Assembly (NCBI RefSeq): GCF_030532325.1
Contig: NZ_JAUNLS010000008.1
Span: 39,399-103,398 of the forward strand
Direction: 5' to 3'
DNA from: Corynebacterium sp.
GTDB lineage: Bacteria; Actinomycetota; Actinomycetes; Mycobacteriales; Mycobacteriaceae
Length of the DNA: 64,000 nt
This document shows, piece by piece, positions 40,164 through 48,778 of this stretch. Both the position numbers and the translations under genes were made by a program. Under the pieces are notes generated by a model. That model saw nothing but the letters and a program-made list of their open reading frames with translations. It ran no database searches and was not told the origin of the DNA. The first letter of the stretch is position 1, and each line of letters opens with the position of its first letter.

Positions 40164-41597
40164 GTGAATTTTCAGGACACTCAGCTTATCGGCGTACTCG
40201 CACGGGCAGAAGCGACGGTTGGCTCCCTCAGTGGCCTGCTTTCGGGGCTGGTGGAGCGCTTCGCGCAGCACGATGCGCAGCTCTACCTCGTGGGCGGCTC
40301 CGTGCGCGATGCACTGCTGGGCCGGCTCGGCCACGATCTCGACTTCACCACGCCTGCCCGCCCGGAGACCGTGAAGGCCATCCTCGATGATTGGGCCGAG
40401 ACCGTCTGGGACACCGGCATCGACTACGGCACCGTCTCCGCGGTGTACAAGGGGCAGCAGATCGAGATCACCACCTTCCGCTCCGACTCCTACGACGGCG
40501 ACTCCCGCAACCCCGAGGTGGTCTACGGAGACACCCTCGAAGGCGATCTCGTGCGCCGCGACTTCAAGGTCAACGCCATGGCCATCGAGCTGCGTCCCGA
40601 CGGCACCCAGGAGTTCCACGACCCCATGGGCGGCCTGCAGGATCTTGCCCAGGGTGTGCTGGATACCCCGGACGCCCCGGAGATCTCCTTCCACGATGAT
40701 CCGCTGCGCATGCTGCGCGCCGCGCGCTTTGCCTCCCAGCTGGAGTTCGCCGTGGCGGATCGCGTGCGGGCGGCCATGACGGACATGGCCGCTGAGATCC
40801 AGCGCATCACCGTGGAGCGCGTCCAGGTGGAACTGGACAAGCTCATCTGCGGCGCCGCACCCTGGCTGGGCATTGACCTGCTGGTGGATTCGGGCATCGC
40901 CGAGTACGTCTTCCCCGAGATCCCCGCGCTGCGCATGGCTCCCGACGAGCACGCGCAGCACAAGGACGTCTACGCGCACTCCCTCACCGTGCTGCGCCAG
41001 GCCATGGATCAGGAGGAGGACGGCCCCGACCTGGTGTTGCGCTGGGCGGCGCTGCTTCACGACGTCGGCAAGCCCGACACGCGCGATACCACCGGCGGCA
41101 AGGTGACCTTCCACCACCACGAGGTGGTGGGCGCCAAGCTGGTGCGCAAGCGCCTGCGCGCGCTGAAGTACCCCAAGGCCACCACACAGGACATCAGCCA
41201 GCTGGTGTACCTGCACATGCGCTTCCACGGCTTCGGTGAGGGGCAGTGGACCGACTCCGCGGTGCGCCGCTACGTCACCGACGCCGGCGAGCTGCTGCCG
41301 CGCCTGCACAAGCTGGTGCGCGCGGACTGCACCACCCGCAACGAAAGGAAGGCTCGCCGCCTGCAGCGCACCTACGATCATCTGGAGGAGCGCATCGCGG
41401 AGATCGCCGCCAAGGAGGATCTGGCGCGCGTGCGTCCTGACCTGGATGGCAACGAGATCATGGAGATCCTGGGGCTCAAGCCCGGCCCGGAGGTCGGCGC
41501 TGCCTGGGCCTTCATGAAGGAGCTGCGCCTGGAGGAGGGCCCCCTCGAGCGCGAGGAGGCCGTCGCCCGGCTGCGCCAGTGGTGGGAGTCCAGGTAG
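40164..41597 (+). CDS. cca: CCA tRNA nucleotidyltransferase
   Basis: 477 residues from the GTG at 40164. The nucleotidyltransferase signature LVGGSVRDALLGR and the DFTTPARPE site are near residues 42-70; an HD domain with LLHDVGKPDTRD is near 300. TAGACT seven bases before the GTG looks like a -10 box, so the mRNA may be leaderless. It adds or repairs the CCA end that the two tRNA genes here lack. Confidence 0.95.
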   Translation: MNFQDTQLIGVLARAEATVGSLSGLLSGLVERFAQHDAQLYLVGGSVRDALLGRLGHDLDFTTPARPETVKAILDDWAETVWDTGIDYGTVSAVYKGQQIEITTFRSDSYDGDSRNPEVVYGDTLEGDLVRRDFKVNAMAIELRPDGTQEFHDPMGGLQDLAQGVLDTPDAPEISFHDDPLRMLRAARFASQLEFAVADRVRAAMTDMAAEIQRITVERVQVELDKLICGAAPWLGIDLLVDSGIAEYVFPEIPALRMAPDEHAQHKDVYAHSLTVLRQAMDQEEDGPDLVLRWAALLHDVGKPDTRDTTGGKVTFHHHEVVGAKLVRKRLRALKYPKATTQDISQLVYLHMRFHGFGEGQWTDSAVRRYVTDAGELLPRLHKLVRADCTTRNERKARRLQRTYDHLEERIAEIAAKEDLARVRPDLDGNEIMEILGLKPGPEVGAAWAFMKELRLEEGPLEREEAVARLRQWWESR

Positions 41598-41608
41598 TTT
41601 AGTAGACG

Positions 41609-42205
41609 ATGTACGCCGATAGACTTTTCAACGCCCTCGAACGCAACGAGCCCGCGCCCGGCCAGCTGCTGGTCGCGGCCCCGGGCATGCTCTCCGTGGA
41701 GTTTGCTCGCTCGGTGATCCTGGTGATTGAGCACAACGAGCTCATGACCTTCGGCGTGGATCTCACCAAGCGTTCCGAGGTGGCGGTGTTCAACGTCTTG
41801 CCGGAGTGGCTGCCGGTGGTGGCCAAGCCGCAGGCCCTCTACATTGGCGGCCCGCTCAACCAGCAGTCCGTGGTGGGCCTGGCCATGACCAAGAGCGGGG
41901 TGAACATGGATAAGACCCCGCAGCTCAACCGCCTCGCGCCGCGCCTGGCACACGTGGATCTGCGCGCGGATCCGGAGGAGATTGCGCAGCTTGTCGACGG
42001 CACCCGGATGTTCGCCGGTTACGCCGAGTGGGGCCCGGGCCAGCTGCACGATGAGATCGAGCGCGGCGATTGGTTCGTGGCCCCGGCCCTGGCGCAGGAC
42101 GTGCTCACCCCCGGCCCTGCCGATCTGTGGGCTGATGTGATGAAGCGGCAGCCGATGCCGCTGCCGCTCTACTCCACCTACCCCGCCAACATCGAGAACA
42201 ACTAG
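41609..42205 (+). CDS. YqgE/AlgH family protein
   Basis: 198 residues, 11 bases after cca. APGQLLVAAPGMLSVEFARSV, LYIGGPLNQQSVVGLA and MFAGYAEWGPGQLHDEI are the full YqgE/AlgH family pattern. Conserved but of unknown function. Its end overlaps the convergent gene at 42202 by four bases. Confidence 0.93.
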   Translation: MYADRLFNALERNEPAPGQLLVAAPGMLSVEFARSVILVIEHNELMTFGVDLTKRSEVAVFNVLPEWLPVVAKPQALYIGGPLNQQSVVGLAMTKSGVNMDKTPQLNRLAPRLAHVDLRADPEEIAQLVDGTRMFAGYAEWGPGQLHDEIERGDWFVAPALAQDVLTPGPADLWADVMKRQPMPLPLYSTYPANIENN

Positions 42206-42513
42206 AGCTCCCCGTAGAGCGCCGTGGCCTCGCTCCACAGCGTGTGGAAGTCCTCGGCGCTGATGCGCTCGGCCTCGATGCCCTCGAAGTCACCGTAGGT
42301 GTCCGGATGTGGAACCTGCTTCTGGGGGATGTCCGCGTTACCCACGGAGGTGGTGGGTGTGGCTGCGCCCATGATGGCGTCGTTCGGCGCCAGAGCGATC
42401 ATGCGCTGCATGGCGCAGGCCTGGGGGCCCAGCTCCTCCAGCTCGGCCACGTGGATCGCGGTGCCGACTCCGGGGATGGTCATGGTGGTGCGGACGTACA
42501 AGTGCGTGCTCAT
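42202..42513 (-). CDS. Hypothetical protein, 103 residues
   Basis: MSTHLYVRTTMTIPGVGTAI at the start, then an Ala/Pro-rich middle and a C-terminal helix ending WSEATALYGEL. No signal peptide, no span, no motif I recognise. It converges with the YqgE gene (4-base overlap) and lies 3 bases downstream of the transporter, which suggests one operon. Confidence 0.65.
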   Translation of the reverse strand: MSTHLYVRTTMTIPGVGTAIHVAELEELGPQACAMQRMIALAPNDAIMGAATPTTSVGNADIPQKQVPHPDTYGDFEGIEAERISAEDFHTLWSEATALYGEL

Positions 42514-42516
42514 GGG

Positions 42517-43500
42517 TTAAGAGTGTACTTCCTCGGCTTCGCGGCCGTAGCGGGCGGCCATGGAGGCGCAGATCATGAGCTGGATCTGGTGGTAGATCAT
42601 CAGCGGCAGAATGATAAGCCCTAGGGAGGCACCGCCGGCGCCGAACATCACCGAGGCCATGGGCAGGCCGGTGGCCAGGGACTTCTTGGAGCCGCAGAAC
42701 TGGATGGCGATTTTGTCCGCGCGGTTGAATCCGAGTTTGTCCGAGGCGTAGCCGGTGAGCCACAGCATGAAGAAGACAAAGATGGTGGAGAAGACAATCT
42801 GGAAGAGGATTTGCCAGAGGTCGATGGAGGTCCAGATGCCGTCGACCATGCCCTTGGAAAAGGCCGCGTAGACCACCATGCCGATGGAGCCCCGGTCCAC
42901 GATCTTGGTGGCCTTGTTGGCGGCAAAGTTCTCCACCCAGCGGCGGGTGAGCTGGCCCAGGATGAAGGGTGCGAGCAGGAGTGCTGCGATCTCCAGGAAC
43001 ACGGAGGCGTCAATGTGCAGGCTGCCGCCGGCGCCCATGAGCCCCATGACCAGCAGGGGGGTGAGGATGACGCCCGCCAGGTTGGAGGCGGAGGCGGAGA
43101 CGATGGCACCAGCCACGTTGCCGCGCGCGATGGAGGTGAAGGCCACGGAGGACTGGACCGTGGAAGGTACGAGCGTGAGGTAGAGGATGCCCAGGTACAT
43201 GTCCTGGGGAATGAACGCCGTCATGGGGCGCAGCGCCACGCCGATGAGCGGGTAGACCGCGAAGGTGAAGACGAGGATGGTGAGGTGGAGCTTCCAGTGT
43301 TTGAGTCCCTCGAGCGCCTCGCGCGTGGAGAGTCTGGCTCCGTAGAGGAAGAAGAGCAGCGCGATGGCAACGTTGGTGGCTACATCGAAGCCCTCGGCAA
43401 AAGAGCCGCGCGCGGGGAAGAGGATGGCGATGACCACCGCGCAGAGGATGAGGACGATGAGGGGGTCGAGTCGTTTCAGTTTCGCGAGCATAGGCTGCAT
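42517..43500 (-). CDS. Bile acid:sodium symporter family transporter (SBF-like)
   Basis: 327 residues with about nine or ten spans. The motifs FLYGARLSTREALEGLKHW (about 50-70), LTLVPSTVQSSVAFTSIARGN (about 108-128, quoted in part) and FCGSKKSLATGLPMA (about 265-280) are those of the bacterial SBF-like (PF13593) proteins. The substrate is unknown; some members export or import organic anions. Confidence 0.9.
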   Translation of the reverse strand: MQPMLAKLKRLDPLIVLILCAVVIAILFPARGSFAEGFDVATNVAIALLFFLYGARLSTREALEGLKHWKLHLTILVFTFAVYPLIGVALRPMTAFIPQDMYLGILYLTLVPSTVQSSVAFTSIARGNVAGAIVSASASNLAGVILTPLLVMGLMGAGGSLHIDASVFLEIAALLLAPFILGQLTRRWVENFAANKATKIVDRGSIGMVVYAAFSKGMVDGIWTSIDLWQILFQIVFSTIFVFFMLWLTGYASDKLGFNRADKIAIQFCGSKKSLATGLPMASVMFGAGGASLGLIILPLMIYHQIQLMICASMAARYGREAEEVHS

Positions 43501-43568
43501 TCTATCCCCCGCGCGTGAGGAAACCTCGCTCCCCCACTGGCCGCTGCTCGCACAGAAACGTCCAGGGT

Positions 43569-43584
43569 GGTTTCACGTGAAACC
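43569..43584. promoter_or_regulatory. parS site 2 (intergenic)
   Basis: GGTTTCACGTGAAACC, perfect 16-bp palindrome, in the 121-base gap between the SBF transporter start and the Rieske gene stop. Confidence 0.93.
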
Positions 43585-43621
43585 ACCCCGCGTATCTCGG
43601 ATGAGTCTCGCGGCAGCGAGG

Positions 43622-43993
43622 TTAGTTGGTCACGTTCTTGACGGTCCCGCCGTCCGATTCCACGCCGTACTCTTCGAGCGGCTTGGTGCCCGGGCCGCCA
43701 GTGGGTTCGCCGGTGTTGAGATCGTAGCTGGTGTAGTGCGTGGTGCAGGTGGCGGTCATGCCCTGGATCTCGGTGATGAGGCTGCCCTGGTGCGGGCAGG
43801 TCTGAGAGTAAGCCTTGAACTGGCCCTCGGTGGGCTGCGTGAAAATCACTTTGTCAATGATGACGGCGGAGCCAACGGGGATCTCGGTGGCGGCGATCTC
43901 GGCGCTTGGCGCCTTGCCACAGGCTGCGAGGTAGGCGCCGGCAAAGGTGGTGGCGGATCCAAGGAGGAAGATGCGGCGGGAACACAAAGTCAT
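43622..43993 (-). CDS. Tat-exported Rieske [2Fe-2S] lipoprotein
   Basis: 123 residues. Residues 6-25 hold a twin-arginine signal (SRRIFLLGS) followed by a lipobox (LAAC, Cys about 25). The cluster ligands are complete: TCPHQG (Cys-x-His) and CTTHYT (Cys-x2-His). Short Rieske lipoproteins of this type lie outside the membrane as electron carriers. No oxidoreductase partner is adjacent. Confidence 0.92.
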   Translation of the reverse strand: MTLCSRRIFLLGSATTFAGAYLAACGKAPSAEIAATEIPVGSAVIIDKVIFTQPTEGQFKAYSQTCPHQGSLITEIQGMTATCTTHYTSYDLNTGEPTGGPGTKPLEEYGVESDGGTVKNVTN

Positions 43994-44086
43994 GCCTCTA
44001 CTTTAGCCCTTCCCTTCCTGAAAAGAATGGCTTCGGATAAAAGAAAGTGACGGTATGTGCAGGGGTTGCCCGTGGAGCATATAAAG

Positions 44087-44374
44087 TCACTGTGACGAGT
44101 AGATCTTGTCGCGCCGACCAATAGAGAAAACCTCAATGGTGACGACATCATCGTGAATGAGGGCGAGGATGCGATAGGAGCCAACTCGATAGCGCCACTC
44201 CCCCGTGCGGTCTGCGGTGAGCCCCTTGCCGAATGCGCGAGGGTCAACGCATCCGTCGAGATGTTTCTTGATCCACTTGGCGAGGATCCTGGCGTCAAAG
44301 CGGTCCATCTTCTTGAGCTGCTTGTGCGCCCGCGCAGTGAATTCAACGCGGTAGGGAGTGGACGTAGGAGGCAT
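44087..44374 (-). CDS. RelE/ParE-type toxin
   Basis: 95 residues. YRVEFTARAHKQLKKMD at the start, then WRYRVGSYRILALIHDDVVTIE and RRDKIYSS at the end are the RelE fold pattern with the basic residues needed for ribosome-dependent mRNA cleavage. Its ATG shares one base with the antitoxin stop (TGATG). Confidence 0.93.
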   Translation of the reverse strand: MPPTSTPYRVEFTARAHKQLKKMDRFDARILAKWIKKHLDGCVDPRAFGKGLTADRTGEWRYRVGSYRILALIHDDVVTIEVFSIGRRDKIYSSQ

Positions 44375-44586
44375 CAGGCGAGCTCAGAAAGAATATCGTC
44401 CATACTTAAACGCTCCCCAGAGTCCTGTGCGACGGCGTCGCGCAGTTCTTGGAGGTCGTGAGCGTCCTCGATCTTTTCCAAAATGGCGCTGCGGACGAAA
44501 TCGGAAATGGTGACGCCCTCAAAGTGAGCGAACTTTCGAACGAGCTCGGCGTCTTCTTCGCTCATGCGTACTGTCATGGTGCTCAT
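44374..44586 (-). CDS. RelB/DinJ-type antitoxin
   Basis: 70 residues from the ATG at 44586, with GGGAGGA five bases upstream. TMTVRMSEEDAELVRKFAHF, then TISDFVRSAILEKIED is the RHH DNA-binding fold; the acidic tail would wrap the toxin. Co-transcribed with RelE. The two form a toxin-antitoxin module near the origin. Confidence 0.93.
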   Translation of the reverse strand: MSTMTVRMSEEDAELVRKFAHFEGVTISDFVRSAILEKIEDAHDLQELRDAVAQDSGERLSMDDILSELA

Positions 44587-44679
44587 AGTTCCTCCCAACG
44601 GTGGTGAATACAGTGTATTCAGGTCCCCGTTAAGAGGTCAATGCCTTATGCGTGGTGAATTCTTTTGCTGGTGATGGCG

Positions 44680-45150
44680 CTAGTTCTTGTCGGATTCCTC
44701 GGCGGCCTTGCGGAGGGCATCCAGATCTACGGCCGGGGCCGGTGTGTCGGCCTCGCCGGAGCCGCAGCCGCCATCGCCACAGTTGCAGCTCTCACCGCAG
44801 CCTTCCTCCTCCTGGTGCGCCTGATCCCAGAGGTAGGCTGCGCGCGCACCCATGTTGGAGCCGATGGAGAGCGCGAGGACCGCGACGATGAAGGTGACCA
44901 CGGGGATGAGCCACATCCAGCCGGAGGCGCGCAGAGCCACGAGCCCGCCAAAGACAAGCGCTACTCCCCCGAGCAGCCAGAAGGGGCCAGCCACGGCGTG
45001 GGCGTTATCCCACGCCTCCTTGGTCTTGCGGATTTCCACGAGGCGAAGGCCCACGACGTTGTTGCCGGGAAGCTTGCGGGCGGTGGCGAGGCCGCCGACG
45101 ACCAGGAGGATGAAGGCAAGGATAAAGAAGAGGATTCCTACAGCGAGCAT
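44680..45150 (-). CDS. SdpI family membrane protein with a Cys-rich loop
   Basis: 156 residues. Three spans (about 1-24, 58-78, 82-104). GNNVVGLRLVEIRKTKEAW and NAHAVAGPFWLLGG are the SdpI signature, a family that includes the immunity protein against the Bacillus toxin SdpC. The C-terminal tail carries GCGESCNCGDGGCGSG, five cysteines in 16 residues, which could bind a metal. Standalone gene; no SdpC-like toxin is nearby. Confidence 0.85.
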   Translation of the reverse strand: MLAVGILFFILAFILLVVGGLATARKLPGNNVVGLRLVEIRKTKEAWDNAHAVAGPFWLLGGVALVFGGLVALRASGWMWLIPVVTFIVAVLALSIGSNMGARAAYLWDQAHQEEEGCGESCNCGDGGCGSGEADTPAPAVDLDALRKAAEESDKN

Positions 45151-45239
45151 GGGCTCAAGTTTATCCCTGAGTTCCCCGGATCAAAAAGCGCGACGCCGTG
45201 CTGGCGAGTGCTTCGGGGCTAGTGAGGGTGTGTTTGTGG

Positions 45240-45257
45240 TCTGAATGTTGGTTCAGA
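45240..45257. promoter_or_regulatory. Inverted repeat upstream of the symporter
   Basis: TCTGAA-TGTTGG-TTCAGA, 6-bp arms with a 6-base spacer, about 100 bases before the symporter start and ahead of AT-rich sequence suited to a promoter. Possible operator; regulator unknown. Confidence 0.4.
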
Positions 45258-45352
45258 TTATAAGCTCCATGCTGTAATATTCATTGCGTGTCGCATGATA
45301 GAAATCTCATGGTTCAGCGCGGCACGGGACCGTAAGTAGAAAAGAATCACGT

Positions 45353-46579
45353 ATGAACTTCAAGAAGATGACTGACTCGTTGCTCTTCCGCATCGTAGTC
45401 GCCATTATCCTCGGTATCGTCGTCAGCCTCTTCGCGCCCGAGTGGCTGGGCCGGACGTTCGCCACTTTCAATGGCCTGTTTGGTAACTTCCTCGGCTTCT
45501 TCATCCCGGTGCTGATCTTCGCCCTGGTTGCGCCCGCCATCGCGGGCCTGGGCCGCGGCGCTGGAAAATGGCTGGGTATCACCGCGGGTATCGCTTACGG
45601 CTCCACCATCGTCTCCGGTCTCATCGCCTACGCGCTGACCCAGGTGCTTTACCCTGCCATGCTGGCTGGCCAGACGCTCAACACGGACGTCGCCGATATT
45701 GACGAGGGTGCTTTGGCCCCCTACTTCACCGTAGAGATGCCAGCCCCCTTCGAGGTGATGACCGCCCTGCTGCTCTCCTTCTGCGTGGGCGTGGCCATGA
45801 CCACCGTGAAGTCCGATAACCTCTACACGCTGACCAAGGAATTGGAAAACGTGGTGATCAAGGTAATCTGGGGCTTTGTCATCCCGCTGCTGCCCATCTA
45901 CATCTTTGGCATGTTCCTGGCGCTGGGCATGAACGGCAACCTGGGCTCGGTGCTCATTGCCTTTACCAAGGTGCTCATCCTGGCGGTCATCATGACCGTG
46001 GTCTACCTCATCTTCCAGTACGCGGTGGCCGGTGCCATTGCCGGCAAGAACCCGGCCAAGGCGCTGAAGAACATGGCCCCGGCCTACTTCACCGCGCTGG
46101 GCACCTCCTCCTCCGCGGCCACCATCCCGGTGACTCTGGAGTCCACCCTGCGCAACGGGATCTCCAAGCCCGTGGCCGGATTTGTCATTCCGCTGTGCGC
46201 CACCATCCACCTCTCCGGCTCGATGATGAAGCTGACCCTTTACGCCTTCGCCATCGTCTACATGGCGGATATGGATGCCTCTTTTGGTAAGGCCATGGGC
46301 TTCATCCTGCTGCTGGGCATCATGATGATTGCCGCCCCGGGCGTGCCGGGCGGCGCGGTCATGGTGGCCGTGGGCCTGCTGCAGTCCAACATGGGCTTCG
46401 ACGACTCGATGGTGGCGCTCATGATCGCGGCCTACATCGCTATCGACTCCGTCGGTACCGCCGCTAACGTCACCGGCGACGGCGCCATCGCGATGATCGT
46501 GGACCGCTTCGCGCGCAACAAGATCGAGGGCCTCGACGAGGAGGCCGCCACCAGCGGCGCCGCCGGAGCAGAGGCCTAA
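45353..46579 (+). CDS. Dicarboxylate/amino acid:cation symporter (DAACS family)
   Basis: 408 residues with about eight spans and re-entrant loops. FTALGTSSSAATIPVTLE (about 245-262) is the serine-rich hairpin, and GTAANVTGDGAIA near the C-terminus is the substrate/sodium motif of this family. It resembles the Ser/Thr transporter SstT most. A terminator follows at 46628. Confidence 0.9.
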   Translation: MNFKKMTDSLLFRIVVAIILGIVVSLFAPEWLGRTFATFNGLFGNFLGFFIPVLIFALVAPAIAGLGRGAGKWLGITAGIAYGSTIVSGLIAYALTQVLYPAMLAGQTLNTDVADIDEGALAPYFTVEMPAPFEVMTALLLSFCVGVAMTTVKSDNLYTLTKELENVVIKVIWGFVIPLLPIYIFGMFLALGMNGNLGSVLIAFTKVLILAVIMTVVYLIFQYAVAGAIAGKNPAKALKNMAPAYFTALGTSSSAATIPVTLESTLRNGISKPVAGFVIPLCATIHLSGSMMKLTLYAFAIVYMADMDASFGKAMGFILLLGIMMIAAPGVPGGAVMVAVGLLQSNMGFDDSMVALMIAAYIAIDSVGTAANVTGDGAIAMIVDRFARNKIEGLDEEAATSGAAGAEA

Positions 46580-46607
46580 GCTAGACGCGCGTCCTCGCGT
46601 GGAACCC

Positions 46608-46623
46608 TGTTTCACGTGAAACA
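46608..46623. promoter_or_regulatory. parS site 3 (intergenic)
   Basis: TGTTTCACGTGAAACA, the perfect 16-bp consensus, four bases before a terminator stem, downstream of the symporter and of trpA. Confidence 0.95.
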
Positions 46624-46627
46624 GGCC

Positions 46628-46680
46628 AAAGCCTCCTTCCTCCCCCACTGAGAATGACGTGGGAGGGGAAGGAGGCTTTT
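46628..46680. terminator. Bidirectional terminator between the symporter and trpA
   Basis: AAAGCCTCCTTCC-TCCCCCAC (46628-46648) pairs with GTGGGAGGGGAAGGAGGCTTTT (46659-46680). A-run before and T-run after make it work on both strands. It ends the symporter transcript and the trp operon (trpA stop at 46691). Confidence 0.92.
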
Positions 46681-46690
46681 GCTGTGCGCC

Positions 46691-47515
46691 TTAGTCGCGG
46701 ATGGTGGCCGCCTTCATGGAAGCGACGTACTCGCTCACCGCCTGGGCCAGGCCCTCGTCGGGGTTGCCCGCGGCGTCGAGGTGCGTGTCGATGACCTTGG
46801 TGAGTGCCGAGCCGGTGATCGCGCCGGCCGCCCCGGCGGCGATGGCATCGCGCACATGCTGCGGGGTGGAAATTCCGAAGCCGAGCAGGATGGGCGCGCC
46901 GCCGAAGCGCTGCACGTTGGCCACCACCTCGCTCAAGCCGCGGGTCTCGGACTCGTGCTCGGTGCCGGTGACGCCGTCACGGGAGATGGCGTAGATGTAG
47001 CCGCGGGAGTTGCGGGCCACGCCCTCGAGCGTCTTCTCGGAGGCCTGGGCCGGGGCGATGAAGATCGGATCGATGCCGGCCTGCTCGGCGGCCGCAACGA
47101 AGGGGGCGGACTCGCGCACGGGAACGTCGGGAAGCAAAATGCTATCGGCACCGGCCTCCGCGAAGTCCCGGTAGAACTGCTCGATGCCGCGGGTGAAGGC
47201 CACGTTGCCGTAGATGAGCATGCCCAGGGGCAGCTCCGGAAACTCGGCGCGGATGGTGCGGATCTGCTCTATGGCGGAATCGACGGTGGCGCCGTTGCGC
47301 AGCGCGCGGATGTGGGAGGCCTGGATGGTGGGGCCATCGGCCACTGGGTCGGAGAAGGGCACGCCGAGCTCCAGGGCATCGGCGCCACCGGCCACCGCCG
47401 CGCGGACTACCTCGAGTGCTACCTCGGGGCGCGGATCACTGAGCATGATGAAGGGGACAAAGGCCCCCTCGCCCCGGGCGTCCAGCTGCTGAAAAAGTGC
47501 TTCATAGCGGCTCAT
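46691..47515 (-). CDS. trpA: Tryptophan synthase alpha chain
   Basis: 274 residues. It makes indole from indoleglycerol phosphate. ALELGVPFSDPVADGPTIQ (about 46-65) and the following region with DSILLPDVPV and ILLGFGIS are conserved. Last gene of the operon; its start directly abuts the trpB stop. Confidence 0.97.
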   Translation of the reverse strand: MSRYEALFQQLDARGEGAFVPFIMLSDPRPEVALEVVRAAVAGGADALELGVPFSDPVADGPTIQASHIRALRNGATVDSAIEQIRTIRAEFPELPLGMLIYGNVAFTRGIEQFYRDFAEAGADSILLPDVPVRESAPFVAAAEQAGIDPIFIAPAQASEKTLEGVARNSRGYIYAISRDGVTGTEHESETRGLSEVVANVQRFGGAPILLGFGISTPQHVRDAIAAGAAGAITGSALTKVIDTHLDAAGNPDEGLAQAVSEYVASMKAATIRD

Positions 47516-48730
47516 TTACTTCTCCTCCTTGAGGCGGTATTCGGGGTGCTCCTCCAGGGTGCGGCGCACGTGATCGATGTCCTTGTCTCCGCGGCCAGAC
47601 AGCGAGACGAGGATGGTGATGTCCTCGTCCTTGCGCTTGAGCGCGTAGGCCAGGGCGTGGGAGGACTCCAGGGCCGGGATGATGCCCTCCTTCTTACTTA
47701 ATAGCTGGAAGGCCTCCAGCGCTTCGGCGTCGGTGATGCCCACGTAGGTGGCGCGGCCGGTCTGCGCCAGGTAGGCGTGCTGCGGGCCCACACCTGGGTA
47801 ATCCAGTCCGGCGGAGATGGAGTAGGACTCCTCCACCTGGCCGTCGGCGTTGCGCATGAGGTAGGAACGCGCGCCGTGCAGGATGCCCACTGTGCCGTTG
47901 TTGATGGTGGCGCCGTGCTTGCCGGAGTCGAGGCCCTCTCCCCCGGGCTCGGCGCCGACGAGCTCGACGCCTTCCTCGTCAATGAAGTCAGCGAACATGC
48001 CGATGGCGTTGGAGCCGCCGCCCACGCAGGCCACCACGAGGTCCGGCAGCGCGCCCACGCGCTCGAGCATCTGCGCCTTGGCCTCTTCGGAGATGACCTT
48101 GTGGAACTCGCGGACGATCGTCGGGAAGGGGTGCGGCCCGGCGGCGGTGCCGAGCAGGTAGTGGGACTCGTGGAAGGTGGCGGTCCAATCGCGCAGCGCC
48201 TCGTTGACGGCGTCCTTGAGAGTGCCGGAGCCGGAGTCCACCGGAACCACCGTGGCGCCCATGAGCTCCATGCGGTAGACGTTGGGCTGCTGCCTGGCGA
48301 CGTCCTTGGCGCCCATGTAGACCACGCATTCGAGGTCGAGCAGCGCGCAGGCCAGCGCGGTGGCGGTGCCGTGCTGGCCCGCGCCGGTCTCAGCGATGAT
48401 GCGCTTCTTTCCCATGCGCTTGGCCAGCAACGCTTGGCCGATGACCTGGTTGGTTTTGTGCGCGCCGCCGTGGACCAGATCCTCGCGCTTGAGGAAGATG
48501 CGGGCCTTGCCGCCGAGCTTGGTGGCCTCGGTCAGCGGCGTGGGGCGCCCGAGGTAGTCCTTGAGGTAGCCCGCGAGTTCTGCGCGGAAGGAGGGATCAT
48601 TGGTGGCGTCGACGAAGGCGCGCTCGAGCTGATCCAGAGCCGGGATGAGGGACTCTGGAACGAACTGCCCGCCAAACTCGCCGAAGTACGCCGGGAGGAG
48701 TGTCTCCCGTTCTGCGTTGTGCTGAGTCAT
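47516..48730 (-). CDS. trpB: Tryptophan synthase beta chain
   Basis: 404 residues. The PLP lysine is in [10 protein letters not shown] (about 89), and [10 protein letters not shown] near 235 binds the phosphate. It condenses indole and serine to tryptophan. Confidence 0.98.
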   Translation of the reverse strand: MTQHNAERETLLPAYFGEFGGQFVPESLIPALDQLERAFVDATNDPSFRAELAGYLKDYLGRPTPLTEATKLGGKARIFLKREDLVHGGAHKTNQVIGQALLAKRMGKKRIIAETGAGQHGTATALACALLDLECVVYMGAKDVARQQPNVYRMELMGATVVPVDSGSGTLKDAVNEALRDWTATFHESHYLLGTAAGPHPFPTIVREFHKVISEEAKAQMLERVGALPDLVVACVGGGSNAIGMFADFIDEEGVELVGAEPGGEGLDSGKHGATINNGTVGILHGARSYLMRNADGQVEESYSISAGLDYPGVGPQHAYLAQTGRATYVGITDAEALEAFQLLSKKEGIIPALESSHALAYALKRKDEDITILVSLSGRGDKDIDHVRRTLEEHPEYRLKEEK

Positions 48731-48778
48731 GGTGTGGGTGTCTTTCTCTCGTGGATGGTGGTGGGTGTGGGTATGCGT

